Positions 16,874-25,597 are shown, counted from the first letter of the stretch. The stretch: 35,010 bases of DNA from Alphaproteobacteria bacterium bin52 (GCA_002238645.1 MPMT01000049.1:1-35010), one strand, 5' to 3'. The notes: generated by a model not told the origin, from the letters alone. A program made the numbers and translations.

Positions 16874-17574
16874 GCGGCACGCTGTACGGTATCGGCATCG
16901 GGCCCGGCGATCCGGACCTGATCACGCTGAAGGCGGTACGCATCCTGCAGCAGGTCGATCTCGTGGTGTTTCCGGCACCGGAGCACGGCCCGAGCCTTGC
17001 GCGGAGCATCGCCGCTCCGCATCTGCCCGGGCGCTGTGCAGAGTTTGCCATGCGCATCCCGATGACCGCGGCACGGTTTCCTCCCGATCACGTCTACGAC
17101 GATGCCGCCCGACGCATCGGGGCCGAACTCGATGCCGGCCGGTCGGTGGCGGCCCTGTGCGAGGGCGATCCATTCTTCTACGGGTCCTTCGCCTACCTGT
17201 TTGCCCGGCTTGCCGGGAGCCACCGGGTCGAGGTGATCCCGGGTGTCTCCTCGCTCACGGCCTGTGCGGCCCGCCTGGGAACCCCGCTTGCCGCACGCAA
17301 CGACGTGCTGACCGTGATCCCGGCGCCCCTGGCCGACACGGTGATCGCGCGACAGCTGGAGGACACCGATGCGGCCGCAATCGTCAAGCTGGGCCGTCAC
17401 TTTGCCAGGATACGGGCCCTGCTGGTCCGCGAAGGGCTCGACTCGCGATCGGCCTATGTCGAACATGCCACGATGGGAACGGAACGACTGATCCCGTTGG
17501 CCCGGGTCGAGGCCGCCACGGTGCCGTATTTCTCTATGATCCTGTTCCACCGGCGTGGCCAGGCCTGGCAATGA
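16870..17574 (+). CDS. cobI: Precorrin-2 / cobalt-factor II C20-methyltransferase
   Basis: A 234-aa SAM-dependent tetrapyrrole methylase adding the C-20 methyl group. The N-terminal LYGIGIGPGDPDLITLKAVR (about residues 5-24) is the family glycine loop, ALCEGDPFFYGSFAYL (about 96-111) is the second SAM-site loop, and VEVIPGVSSLTACAARLG (about 118-135) the third. The internal insertion with IPMTAARF is typical of CobI/CbiL. The GTG start overlaps the cobL stop by 4 bp, and the stop overlaps the next ATG by 4 bp. Confidence 0.95.
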   Translation: MSGTLYGIGIGPGDPDLITLKAVRILQQVDLVVFPAPEHGPSLARSIAAPHLPGRCAEFAMRIPMTAARFPPDHVYDDAARRIGAELDAGRSVAALCEGDPFFYGSFAYLFARLAGSHRVEVIPGVSSLTACAARLGTPLAARNDVLTVIPAPLADTVIARQLEDTDAAAIVKLGRHFARIRALLVREGLDSRSAYVEHATMGTERLIPLARVEAATVPYFSMILFHRRGQAWQ

Positions 17575-19337
17575 CCGCGATCATTGCCGTGTCGCTCTCC
17601 GGACTCGGGACGGCGCGGCGCATTGCCGGCGCCCTCGAGGCGCGGTTGCACGCGCGGCACCCGGCGGCCGATGTCGTGATCACCGAGCTCGGTCCGCACC
17701 TGCGCGGGCTGTTCCGTTCAGGGGAGCCTGTCGTCTTCATCGGGGCAATCGGCGCCCTGGTCCGGATGCTGGCACCGGTCATCGACGACAAGCGCACCGA
17801 CCCGCCGGTCGTCGCGGTGGCGGATGACGCAAGCGCCGTGGTGCCGATCCTTGGCGGACACACCGGCGCCAATGACCTTGCGGTGCGGATCGGCAACGTC
17901 CTCGGTGTTTCGCCCACGATCACAACCGCGAGTGACCTGGTACTCGGGGTTGCGCTCGACGCACCGCCGTCGGGCTGGCACCTTGCTCCGACCGCATCCT
18001 ATGCAGGGGTCGCGTCCCGCCTGCTCGCCGGAGAGGCGGTCAGCGTCGATCCGGACCTTGCCTGGCTCGACGCGGCGAAACTGAACCGGCATGACGGAGC
18101 AGTGCTGACGCTCCGCGCCGGCCACCGCGCCGAACCGGTACCGGCCGACGGGTTGCTGTACCACCCGGAGATCCTGGCAGTCGGAGTCGGGTGCGTGCGG
18201 GCAGCCGATCCGGAGGAACTGGACGCGCTCGTACGCACCACCCTCGCACGTAATGCTCTCGCGCCCGAAAGCGTGGCGCTGGTCGCATCGATCGACCTGA
18301 AGATGGACGAACCGGCTGTCCATGCCGCGGCCGACGCCCTCGACCGTCCGGCCCGGTTCTTCTCGGCAGTGCGGCTCGAGCGCGAAAGCCCGCGGCTGGC
18401 AACCCCGTCGGACGTGGTGTTCGCCGCCGTAGGGACCCACGGCGTCGCCGAGGCGGCAGCGCTCGCTGCTGCGGGTGACGAAGCCCGTCTGATCGTGCCG
18501 AAGCAACGGTCAGCCAATGCGACCTGTGCCGTCGCCATCGCGCCCGGTGTGATCGATCCCGCCGGGACGGGACAGGGCCGGGGACGACTGTTCGTGGTCG
18601 GAACCGGTCCCGGTGCGGCGGACTGGCGCACCGCGCAGACCGACCGGCTTGTCAGTGCCGCGACCGACCTTGTCGGATACGACCTCTACCTCGACCTGCT
18701 GGGCCCGCTTGCCGCCGGCAAGCGCTGTCACCGTTTCCCGCTCGGCGCCGAGCGGGAACGGGTCGTCGCGGCACTCGAGATCGCGGCGGGCGGCAGCACC
18801 GTGGCACTGGTCTCCTCGGGTGACCCGGGTGTCTATGCCATGGCGAGCCTGGTGTTCGAGACCCTGGATCGCACCCGGCGAGAAGATTGGCGCCGGATCG
18901 CGGTCGAGGTGGCGCCGGGCATCTCCGCCGCGTTTGCCTGTGCTGCCCGAAGCGGGGCTCCGCTTGGCCATGATTTCTGCATGATCTCGCTGTCCGACCT
19001 GCTGACTCCGCGCGCGGTGATCCTCGAGCGGCTGCGGGCGGCGGCCGAGGGGGATTTCGTGGTGGCGCTGTACAACCCCGCATCGTCGCGACGCCGCGAC
19101 CTGCTGGCCCGCGCGCTCGAGATCCTTGCCGCCTCCCGGCCGCCGGACACCCCGGTCGTGCACGGCCGGTCCATCGGTCGGACGGAGGAGCGGATCGAGG
19201 TCACCGGGCTCGCCGGGTTCAACCCGGAAACCGTCGACATGCTCTCGCTGCTGCTGGTGGGTAACAGCCGGACCCGGACGGTCGGCGACCACGTCTACAC
19301 TCCGCGCGGCTACGCGGTGGAAGGAAACACGTCGTGA
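17571..19337 (+). CDS. Fused CbiG (cobalt-precorrin-5A hydrolase) and CobJ/CbiH (C17-methyltransferase)
   Basis: A 588-aa two-part protein. The N-terminal part, residues 1 to about 330, is CbiG: VVFIGAIGALVRMLAPVIDD (about 55-74), ADDASAVVPILGGHTGAN (about 84-101), and the C-terminal CbiG domain with VGVGCVRAADPEELDAL (about 204-220). CbiG opens the delta-lactone and releases acetaldehyde in the cobalt-early route. The second part, from about residue 337, is the C17-methyltransferase/ring-contraction enzyme: FVVGTGPGAADWRT, LVSSGDPGVYAMAS and VEVAPGISAAFACAA. In the pathway the methyltransferase acts just before CbiG, so fusion links consecutive steps. Both ends overlap neighbours by 4 bp. 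Fusions of these two domains are known in proteobacteria. Confidence 0.93.
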   Translation: MTAIIAVSLSGLGTARRIAGALEARLHARHPAADVVITELGPHLRGLFRSGEPVVFIGAIGALVRMLAPVIDDKRTDPPVVAVADDASAVVPILGGHTGANDLAVRIGNVLGVSPTITTASDLVLGVALDAPPSGWHLAPTASYAGVASRLLAGEAVSVDPDLAWLDAAKLNRHDGAVLTLRAGHRAEPVPADGLLYHPEILAVGVGCVRAADPEELDALVRTTLARNALAPESVALVASIDLKMDEPAVHAAADALDRPARFFSAVRLERESPRLATPSDVVFAAVGTHGVAEAAALAAAGDEARLIVPKQRSANATCAVAIAPGVIDPAGTGQGRGRLFVVGTGPGAADWRTAQTDRLVSAATDLVGYDLYLDLLGPLAAGKRCHRFPLGAERERVVAALEIAAGGSTVALVSSGDPGVYAMASLVFETLDRTRREDWRRIAVEVAPGISAAFACAARSGAPLGHDFCMISLSDLLTPRAVILERLRAAAEGDFVVALYNPASSRRRDLLARALEILAASRPPDTPVVHGRSIGRTEERIEVTGLAGFNPETVDMLSLLLVGNSRTRTVGDHVYTPRGYAVEGNTS

Positions 19338-20095
19338 CGGTGCACTTCATCGGCGCCGGTCCCGGGGCACCCGACCTCATCACCGTTCGCGGTCAGCGCC
19401 TCATCGCGCGGTGCCCTGTGTGCCTGTACGCGGGATCGCTGGTTCCCCGCGACGTCATCGCCCACGCGCCCGCCGACGCCAGGGTGCTCGACACCGCATC
19501 GATGACGCTCGGGGCCATCATCGAGGAGATGACCACCGCCCATGACAGGGGCCTCGATGTCGCCCGGGTCCATTCCGGCGACCCGTCAATCTACGGTGCG
19601 ATCGCGGAACAGATCCACAGGCTCGATGCCCGATCCATCCCCTGGGAAATCACTCCCGGCGTACCGGCGTTCTCGGCTGCCGCCGCCGCGATCGGTCGCG
19701 AACTCACCGTCCCCGGGGTGGCGCAGACAGTGATCCTGACCCGCACCGCGATGCAGGCCACCGAAATGCCGCCGGGTGAGGACCTAGCCGAGATCGGGCG
19801 ATCCTCGGCAACCCTCGCCATCCATCTCTCGGTGCGCAATCTGCGCCATGTCTGCCGGGTACTCGGGGACATCCACGGACCCGACTATCCGGTCGTGGTG
19901 GTCTACCGCGCGAGCTGGCCCGACCAGAGGATCATCCGTGGAACGCTCGCGACCATCCACCGGCAGGTCCGGGCGGCCCGGATCACCCGAACGGCACTGA
20001 TCCTGGTCGGGCCGGCGATCGGCGGAGCCGACGGGTGCGACAGCGCTCTCTACGATCCCGACCATGTTCACCTGCTGCGCCCGAGGCGCGGGTGA
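19334..20095 (+). CDS. cobM: Precorrin-4 / cobalt-precorrin-4 C11-methyltransferase
   Basis: A 253-aa SAM-dependent methylase that adds the C-11 methyl group. It shows VHFIGAGPGAPDLITVRGQR (about residues 3-22), LVPRDVIAHAPADARVLDTA (CobM-type block, about 37-56), VHSGDPSIYGAIAEQ (about 78-92) and WEITPGVPAFSAAAAAIGREL (about 103-123, shown in part). The GTG start overlaps the previous stop by 4 bp. Its last 28 bp overlap the 3' end of cobK on the opposite strand, so the two transcripts converge and overlap. Confidence 0.95.
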   Translation: MTVHFIGAGPGAPDLITVRGQRLIARCPVCLYAGSLVPRDVIAHAPADARVLDTASMTLGAIIEEMTTAHDRGLDVARVHSGDPSIYGAIAEQIHRLDARSIPWEITPGVPAFSAAAAAIGRELTVPGVAQTVILTRTAMQATEMPPGEDLAEIGRSSATLAIHLSVRNLRHVCRVLGDIHGPDYPVVVVYRASWPDQRIIRGTLATIHRQVRAARITRTALILVGPAIGGADGCDSALYDPDHVHLLRPRRG

Positions 20096-20853
20096 CCGTC
20101 ACTGATGAGGCAACGTACCCAGGCGACGGCCGCCTCGACACTCGCAACGGTCTCTCCCTGCGGTGGAGCCGGCCGCTCGAGCATCACCACCGGGAGTCCG
20201 AGATCCCGGGCTGCCTCGATCTTGGCGACACTCGCAGCGCCGCCGCTGTTGCGGGTGACCAGACAGGCCACACCACGTTCGCGCATGAACGCCGTCTCTC
20301 CGGCACGGGTGAACGGTCCGCGCCCGTGGACCGGTTCGGCCGCAAGGGGGCTGTCGGCAACAGGCTCGATGGTCCGGACGATGTAGCGAAACCGCCTGAT
20401 CCCGGCGAAGGCGGCGTGCTCCGTCCTCGCCACGGTGAGAAACACCACGCTTCCCGACACCAGGTCCGACCCGTCGAGCCAGCGTGCGGCGGCGGCCGCG
20501 TTCTCCACCTCGTGCCAGCGATCGGTGTCGCACCGCTCCCAGGCCGGGCGCACCAGATGCAGCACTGGCACCCCGGCGCGGTGCCCGGCTTCGGCGGCGT
20601 TGCGGCTGATCACCACCGCCCAGGGATGGGTCGCATCGACCATGACAGCGGTCCCGGTCCGCTCCAGGTGGCGGGCGAGCCCTCCCGCACCGCCAAATCC
20701 GCCAACCCGAAGCCGGCCGGCCGGCCGGCGCGGATCGCGGGTCACGCCCGCAAGCGAGGTGGTGACGTCACAGCCGGCGGTGCCGTGCAGCCGGTCCGCG
20801 AGCATCCTGGCCTCCGCCGTCCCTCCGAGAACCAGAACCGGGCTACCAGCCAT
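20068..20853 (-). CDS. cobK: Precorrin-6A / cobalt-precorrin-6A reductase
   Basis: A 261-aa NAD(P)H-dependent reductase of the macrocycle. VLVLGGTAEARMLADRL (about residues 6-22) is the N-terminal nucleotide-side loop, MVDATHPWAVVISRNAAEA (about 70-88) is the CobK/CbiJ signature, and LVTRNSGGAASVAKIEAARDLGLPVVMLERP follows near 195-225 (positions approximate). GGAGAGG precedes the ATG. The gene starts within the last 11 bp of cbiD on the same strand, so they are coupled, and it ends inside cobM on the other strand. Confidence 0.94.
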   Translation of the reverse strand: MAGSPVLVLGGTAEARMLADRLHGTAGCDVTTSLAGVTRDPRRPAGRLRVGGFGGAGGLARHLERTGTAVMVDATHPWAVVISRNAAEAGHRAGVPVLHLVRPAWERCDTDRWHEVENAAAAARWLDGSDLVSGSVVFLTVARTEHAAFAGIRRFRYIVRTIEPVADSPLAAEPVHGRGPFTRAGETAFMRERGVACLVTRNSGGAASVAKIEAARDLGLPVVMLERPAPPQGETVASVEAAVAWVRCLISDGHPRLGRSR

Positions 20854-21934
20854 ACGCCTCTCCGGCGAGCTTCCCGTCACGGTCGAAGATGAGCACCTCG
20901 ACCGCGACCGGCGACTGTCCCAACGCGTCGAGCGCCGTGTTCCGGGCCGCCGCCGCCACCGCATCGGCAAGCGGCGCGTCCCCGGATCGGGCGAGTTCGA
21001 GCACCCGCGACGCACTCGACGCGCAGTGGATGTCGTTGACTGTCGCCGGGCTGGCACCGCAATCGCGTGCCAGCGCCGCCAGACGGGAAAAGTCGACCTG
21101 GCTGCGCGAGGAGTGCAGGTCGAGCGCCCCCTGGGCCAGTTTCGTCAGCTTGGCGAAGCCGCCGCCGATGGTCAGGCGCGGGACCGGATGCGATCTCAGG
21201 TATTTCAGCATGCCACCGGCAAAGTCGCCCATGTCGATCATTGCCGTCTCGTCGAGACCGTGATGCAGACGGGTCGCGGTCTCCGATGTCGACCCGGTGG
21301 CAGCCCCGACATGCCGGGTTCCGGTTGCCCGCGCGACGTCGATGCCGCGCCGGATCGAGTGAATCCATGCCGAGCAGGAATAGGGAACGACGATTCCGCT
21401 GGTTCCGAGCACCGACAGTCCACCCATGATCCCGAGCCGCGGATTCCAGGTCCGTTCGGCGAGCCTGGCGCCGTTGCGGATCGCCACCTCGATCATCACG
21501 TCCCCGGTTGCGCCGTGTTGCGCCGAGACCTCCTCGATCACCGCGCGCATCATCCGGCGCGGCGCCGGGTTTATTGCCGGCTCCCCGACCGGGACCGGCA
21601 GTCCCGGCAGGGTCACCGTTCCCACACCGGGGCCGGCGGCAAACGCGATGCCCTCGCCGGCACGTGCGTGGCTGACGGAGCTCATGACCAGGGCGCCGTG
21701 GGTGACGTCTGGATCGTCGCCCGCGTCCTTGATGACGCCGGCACAGGCCCGGTCGGCCCGGAGTTGACTGTACGCCAGCGGAAAGCTCGGCTGCTGTCCA
21801 CGCGGCAGGGTGATCTGCACCGGGTCGGGGAACCGTCCGGTCAGAAGCGCGGTGTAGGCCGCGCGCGTCGCTGCCGTCGCGCAGGCCCCGGTCGTCCAGC
21901 CGCGCCTCAGGGGTCCCTGCGCATGTCGTTCCAC
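20843..21934 (-). CDS. cbiD: Cobalt-precorrin-5B C1-methyltransferase
   Basis: A 363-aa enzyme that methylates C-1 in the cobalt-early pathway; its presence together with cbiX and cbiG argues against the oxygen-dependent CobG/CobF route. LRRGWTTGACATAATRAAYTA (about residues 8-28) is the family N-terminus. GTVTLPGLPVPVGEPAINPAPR, NPRLGIMGGLSVLGTSGIV and VPYSCSAWIHSI follow in the usual order. The open frame runs much further upstream, but the family begins near RRGWTTG, and a GGAAGGGAG precedes the GTG at 21934, so that start was chosen. It diverges from the 152-aa gene across 150 bp. Confidence 0.94.
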   Translation of the reverse strand: MERHAQGPLRRGWTTGACATAATRAAYTALLTGRFPDPVQITLPRGQQPSFPLAYSQLRADRACAGVIKDAGDDPDVTHGALVMSSVSHARAGEGIAFAAGPGVGTVTLPGLPVPVGEPAINPAPRRMMRAVIEEVSAQHGATGDVMIEVAIRNGARLAERTWNPRLGIMGGLSVLGTSGIVVPYSCSAWIHSIRRGIDVARATGTRHVGAATGSTSETATRLHHGLDETAMIDMGDFAGGMLKYLRSHPVPRLTIGGGFAKLTKLAQGALDLHSSRSQVDFSRLAALARDCGASPATVNDIHCASSASRVLELARSGDAPLADAVAAAARNTALDALGQSPVAVEVLIFDRDGKLAGEAYGW

Positions 21935-22084
21935 GGTGCTCCCTTCCGTTCGGGATCCGGTCAGGCCCAACGATACGCCGGCGCGAACACCGGTTGAAGG
22001 ACGATGCCTGCTCGGCGGCGGTTGGCGCCGGCATATGGGTGGCGTAGACTCCTTTCCGGACCCACTCGACGCGAGGTGTGCCCT

Positions 22085-22543
22085 GTGACCGAACAGGAGT
22101 CGCCGGTGCAATGGCAGTACCAGCTTCGCGTCACGCTGGCCGGGGACGCTGCCCGGTTTGCGCGCGAAAACCGCGACCATCCGCGACTGGCCGGGCTGCA
22201 GCGCATCCTTGCTCGCCACGATGCGGCACTCATGTGCCAGTACGATCTATTCGCGGGCTACTGCGCCGAGGCCGAGCGCGAGGGGATCGAACACTACCCG
22301 CTCTATGCCTGGACCCGGGCAGTGCTCGCCGATCCGGAAAAGCGGGAGAAGCACCTGGTGTCCTTCTCGATCCACGTCGCTGGCCGGGAGGTCTATCCGC
22401 GTTCGGCGGCCGATGCCATTGAGGCGGAGCTCAGGCCGCTTGCAGGCGGCGCGGTGATCAACCATCTCGCGCGCCATGACACCAACCCGGCCAACAACCC
22501 GCAGATGCCGGAACGATACCGGCCGGGTTCGACGCCCCGGTGA
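22085..22543 (+). CDS. Uncharacterised protein encoded in the cobalamin cluster
   Basis: A 152-aa soluble-looking protein that I do not recognise. It begins EQESPVQWQYQLRVTL, has a central CQYDLFAGYCAEAEREGIEHY stretch (shown to residue about 67) with two Cys, then HLVSFSIHVAGREVYP and a C-terminal INHLARHDTNPANNPQMPERY rich in His, Asn and Pro. No signal peptide or membrane segment is visible. Codon use and GC match the neighbours. The GTG at 22085 is the first start giving a compact protein. Its stop overlaps the cobA start, and it is the first gene of the cobA-cbiA transcript, so it is likely made together with corrin enzymes. A role in cobalamin or siroheme metabolism is guilt by association only. 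Confidence 0.7.
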   Translation: MTEQESPVQWQYQLRVTLAGDAARFARENRDHPRLAGLQRILARHDAALMCQYDLFAGYCAEAEREGIEHYPLYAWTRAVLADPEKREKHLVSFSIHVAGREVYPRSAADAIEAELRPLAGGAVINHLARHDTNPANNPQMPERYRPGSTPR

Positions 22544-23367
22544 TGGTACCCGGGCCCGAGTTCCGTCCCGGCAGCGTGTGGCTGGCCGGCGCCGGCCCGG
22601 GGGACCCCGGCCTCCTGACGCTGCTGGCGTTGCAGGGGCTGAAGGAAGCCGACGTGATCATCTACGATGCGCTGGTACCCGATGCCGTGCTGGCCCTCGC
22701 ACCGCCGGACACGCCGCGGGAATTCGCCGGCAAGCGCGGCGGCAAGCCCTCGTTCAGGCAGGTCGACATTTCCCTGCGCCTGGTTCAGCACGCCCGTCGA
22801 GGCAAGCGGGTCCTTCGGCTGAAGGGTGGCGATCCGTTCGTGTTCGGGCGCGGTGGCGAGGAGGCTCTGGCGCTGGTCGCGGCCGGAATACCCTTCCGCA
22901 TCGTACCGGGCGTCACAGCCGGGATCGGCGGACTTGCCTATGCCGGCATCCCGCTGACCCACCGCGAGACCAACCAGGCCGTGACCATGGTCACCGGCCA
23001 CGACGCGACCGGTGAGGTCTCCGGTGTGGACTGGCATGCGGTGGCGCAGAGCTCGCCGGTCATCGTGATCTACATGGCGCTGAAGCACCTGGACCAGATC
23101 GCCGCGAGACTGGTTGAGGGCGGGCGGGATCCGGACGAGCCGGTCGCGGTGATCGCCAGTGCCTGCACTCCGGACCAGGTGGTCCTCGAGACCCGGCTCG
23201 GACGGTGCGCCGGAGATGCCAAAACGGCCGGCGTCATGCCACCGGCAATCATCGTGATCGGCGACGTGGTAAAGCTGCGAGCCGGTCTTGACTGGCTCGG
23301 AGCCGCGGCCGGGCGCCAGCTCGACCCCAATCCGCTCGGTCCCGCGTCCTGCGGGCTTGCCAGCTGA
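22540..23367 (+). CDS. cobA: Uroporphyrinogen-III C-methyltransferase
   Basis: A 275-aa SUMT that methylates uroporphyrinogen III at C-2 and C-7 to precorrin-2, the entry point for cobalamin and siroheme. VWLAGAGPGDPGLLTLLAL (about residues 13-31) and LRLKGGDPFVFGRGGEEAL (about 87-105) are the two SUMT signatures, and IVPGVTAGIGGLAYAGIPLTHR (about 121-142, quoted in part elsewhere) is the third loop. It lacks the CysG dehydrogenase/chelatase domain. GTG at 22540 or ATG at 22543 may be the start; both overlap the upstream stop. cbiA begins 2 bp after its stop. Confidence 0.95.
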   Translation: MMVPGPEFRPGSVWLAGAGPGDPGLLTLLALQGLKEADVIIYDALVPDAVLALAPPDTPREFAGKRGGKPSFRQVDISLRLVQHARRGKRVLRLKGGDPFVFGRGGEEALALVAAGIPFRIVPGVTAGIGGLAYAGIPLTHRETNQAVTMVTGHDATGEVSGVDWHAVAQSSPVIVIYMALKHLDQIAARLVEGGRDPDEPVAVIASACTPDQVVLETRLGRCAGDAKTAGVMPPAIIVIGDVVKLRAGLDWLGAAAGRQLDPNPLGPASCGLAS

Positions 23368-23368
23368 C

Positions 23369-24700
23369 GTGACCGCAACCGGCCTGGTGATCGCGGCACC
23401 GGCGTCCGGCTCCGGCAAGACCATCGTGACGCTGGGCCTGTTGCGGGCCTGTCGCCGGCATGGCCTGAGTGCGGGGTCCGCCAAGGTGGGTCCCGACTAC
23501 ATCGATCCGCGCTACCACGAAGCGGCAAGCGGCATGCCGTGTACGACACTGGACGGCTGGGCCATGCGTCGCGACCTGATCGGTGAACTTGCCGGGCGGG
23601 CGGCGCGCACTGTCGATCTGCTGATCATCGAGGGTGTCATGGGACTGTATGACGGCGCGCCCCGCGCCGGGCCGGTCTCGGACGGATCGACGGCCGGGAT
23701 GGCGCAGATGCTCGGCCTGCCGGTCGTCCTCGTCATCGACGCCAGTCGCCAGGGACAGTCGGTGGCGGCGACGGTGCACGGGTTCCGGACCTTCCGGCCG
23801 GGGCCCACGATCACCGGCGTCATCCTGAACCGGGTCTCAGGACCGCGGCATGAGCGCCTGCTTCGCGGTGCGCTGGAACGGATCGACGTGCCCGTGTTCG
23901 GCGCGATACCTGCCACCGACGCGATCGTGGTGCCGTCACGGCATCTCGGACTGGTCCAGGCCGGGGAGCTCGCGGCACTCGAACGGTTCCTCGATGCCGC
24001 GGCGACGATTGTTGACGGTGCGGTCGACCTCGGCGCGCTTGTCGCAGCGGCAGCGCCCCTGCCGCCCGGACCCGCAAAAGCCACCTGCACGCTGCCGCCG
24101 CCAGGACAGCGCATCGCGCTCGCCCGCGACCGGGCCTTCGGGTTTGCCTACGAACACCTGCTCGACGGCTGGCGTGCGCGCGGTGCCGAGATCGCGGTGT
24201 TCTCGCCACTGGCCGACGAGCCGCCTCCGGTCCACGCCGATGCCGTTTACCTGCCGGGAGGCTACCCGGAGCTTCACGCCGGCCGGGTCGCCGCCGCCGG
24301 GCGGGTGCTCGTCGGCCGGCGGGCGCGCCGCGGGGGGCGGACCGGGTGGGGGGCCCAGCGGGTCTACGGCGAGGGCGGCGGCTACATGGTGCTCGGTTCG
24401 GTCCTGCACGATGACCGGGGCGCCGCCCATCCGATGGCGGGCCTGCTGGCACTGGAAACCGGCATGGCCGGGGGAAGACTGTCACTCGGATACCGCCTCG
24501 CCACCGCGCGCGGCGCGACACCGTTTGCGGCCAGGGGCTCGGTGCTGCGCGGGCACGAGTTTCACCACGCGCGCGTGATCCGGGAGGACGGCGATGCGCT
24601 GTTCGACCTCGAGGATTCCACCGGAACCGCGCTTGGCGCCGTCGGACTGCGCTCGGGTTCGGTGTTCGGATCGTTCTTCCACGTCATCGACCGCGGCTGA
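23369..24700 (+). CDS. cbiA: Cobyrinic acid a,c-diamide synthase, catalytic Cys apparently missing
   Basis: A 443-aa glutamine-dependent amidotransferase that amidates the a and c side chains. The N-terminal ATPase domain has LVIAAPASGSGKTIVTLGL (about residues 5-23), KVGPDYIDPRYHEAASG (about 39-55) and LIIEGVMGLYDG (about 88-99). The C-terminal class I glutaminase domain has AVYLPGGYPELHAGR (about 291-305) and GHEFHHARV (about 395-403) with its catalytic His. The nucleophile motif, normally GECGGYM, reads GEGGGYM near residues 334-340: the Cys is Gly. The preceding segment (24300-24380) is unusually G-rich, about five residues longer than usual and without resemblance. This may be a sequencing artefact or a real loss of glutaminase function. 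The same protein is also named cobB. Confidence 0.88.
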   Translation: MTATGLVIAAPASGSGKTIVTLGLLRACRRHGLSAGSAKVGPDYIDPRYHEAASGMPCTTLDGWAMRRDLIGELAGRAARTVDLLIIEGVMGLYDGAPRAGPVSDGSTAGMAQMLGLPVVLVIDASRQGQSVAATVHGFRTFRPGPTITGVILNRVSGPRHERLLRGALERIDVPVFGAIPATDAIVVPSRHLGLVQAGELAALERFLDAAATIVDGAVDLGALVAAAAPLPPGPAKATCTLPPPGQRIALARDRAFGFAYEHLLDGWRARGAEIAVFSPLADEPPPVHADAVYLPGGYPELHAGRVAAAGRVLVGRRARRGGRTGWGAQRVYGEGGGYMVLGSVLHDDRGAAHPMAGLLALETGMAGGRLSLGYRLATARGATPFAARGSVLRGHEFHHARVIREDGDALFDLEDSTGTALGAVGLRSGSVFGSFFHVIDRG

Positions 24701-24709
24701 GAGGAACGG

Positions 24710-25147
24710 TTACTCCTCGTCGGACGCAAGCGGGACCCCGAACAGTTCGAGGTGGTGATCAACCAGCTTGTATCCGTGTTCCCGGGCGATCCTGATTTTC
24801 AGCTGCTCGAGTTCCTCGTTGTAGAACTCGAACACCTCGCCGCTCGTCACATCGATCAGGTGATGGTGGTGATACTCGGCCTTGCTCTCCTCGTAGCGTG
24901 CACGTCCGTCACCAAAATCGCGCTTGGTGACGATGTCGCTTTCCTCGAAGAGCTTCATGGTCCGGTAGACCGTGGCTATCGAGATCGAGGGTTCGACCCT
25001 GCGGACCCGCTCATGCAGCGCCTCGACGTCAGGGTGGTCGTCCGCGTCGGACAGGACCCGGGCGATGATGCGCCGCGGTTCCGTCATCTTCAGCCCCTTC
25101 TCGATACAGAGCTGGGCGACCCTGGACTCCAGCACGTCGTCGGGCAT
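24710..25147 (-). CDS. fur: Fur-family transcriptional regulator (ferric uptake regulator)
   Basis: A 145-aa metal-dependent repressor. The winged-helix part includes LKMTEPRRIIARVLSDADDH (about residues 19-38) and ISIATVYRTMKLFEESDIV (about 54-72), the recognition helix. The dimerisation/metal domain has the HHHHLIDVTSGEVFEF block (about 92-107) and ends HHLELFGVPLASDEE. No CxxC structural zinc motif is present, as is common in alphaproteobacterial Fur proteins. Fur rather than Zur, Mur or Irr is favoured by this C-terminus, but the metal cannot be proven from sequence. GGAAGGGGGG precedes the ATG. It converges with cbiA, with 9 bp between stops. Confidence 0.85.
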   Translation of the reverse strand: MPDDVLESRVAQLCIEKGLKMTEPRRIIARVLSDADDHPDVEALHERVRRVEPSISIATVYRTMKLFEESDIVTKRDFGDGRARYEESKAEYHHHHLIDVTSGEVFEFYNEELEQLKIRIAREHGYKLVDHHLELFGVPLASDEE

Positions 25148-25370
25148 GGCCCCCCTTCCACAGGTTCATTGAGGTGGGTGCCGAAAGCATACAGAGAACC
25201 GCCGCGGTCCGAAAGGGCGAGCCTGCCGGAGCCGATTGCCCTGTCGCGTTCCCGCAGTACACGCCGGGCCGGGCAGCACCGCAGGAAAATCCAACACCAT
25301 CCGCGAAGCATCGCCACCGTGTTCCGGACGCAGTGCACATGTCCACCGTGGGAGTAGCATGGGGAAACCG

Positions 25371-25434
25371 GGCCGTTCCGTGCGGGTGCGAGATGCGATC
25401 ACGACCGCGTCGTCCGGAACGGCCGGCATGCCGC
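25371..25434. repeat. Inverted repeat, 10-bp perfect arms
   Basis: GGCCGTTCCG at 25371-25380 is the exact reverse complement of CGGAACGGCC at 25425-25434, with a 44-nt loop that has some internal complementarity. No T-run follows, so it is not a standard terminator. Confidence 0.5.
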
Positions 25435-25597
25435 CGGATCACACCAGTCCGACGCACACGTGTGCGAAGTGCGGTAAACACGGTCGGGAGCACGCCGCGA
25501 ACCCATTTCGATGCCGGCCCGAAGCATCGCATCAGGTGTGGTCGGCATCGGGTCGGCCCTCCGGACGCATGTCGGCGCATGACCGCACAATGGATCC

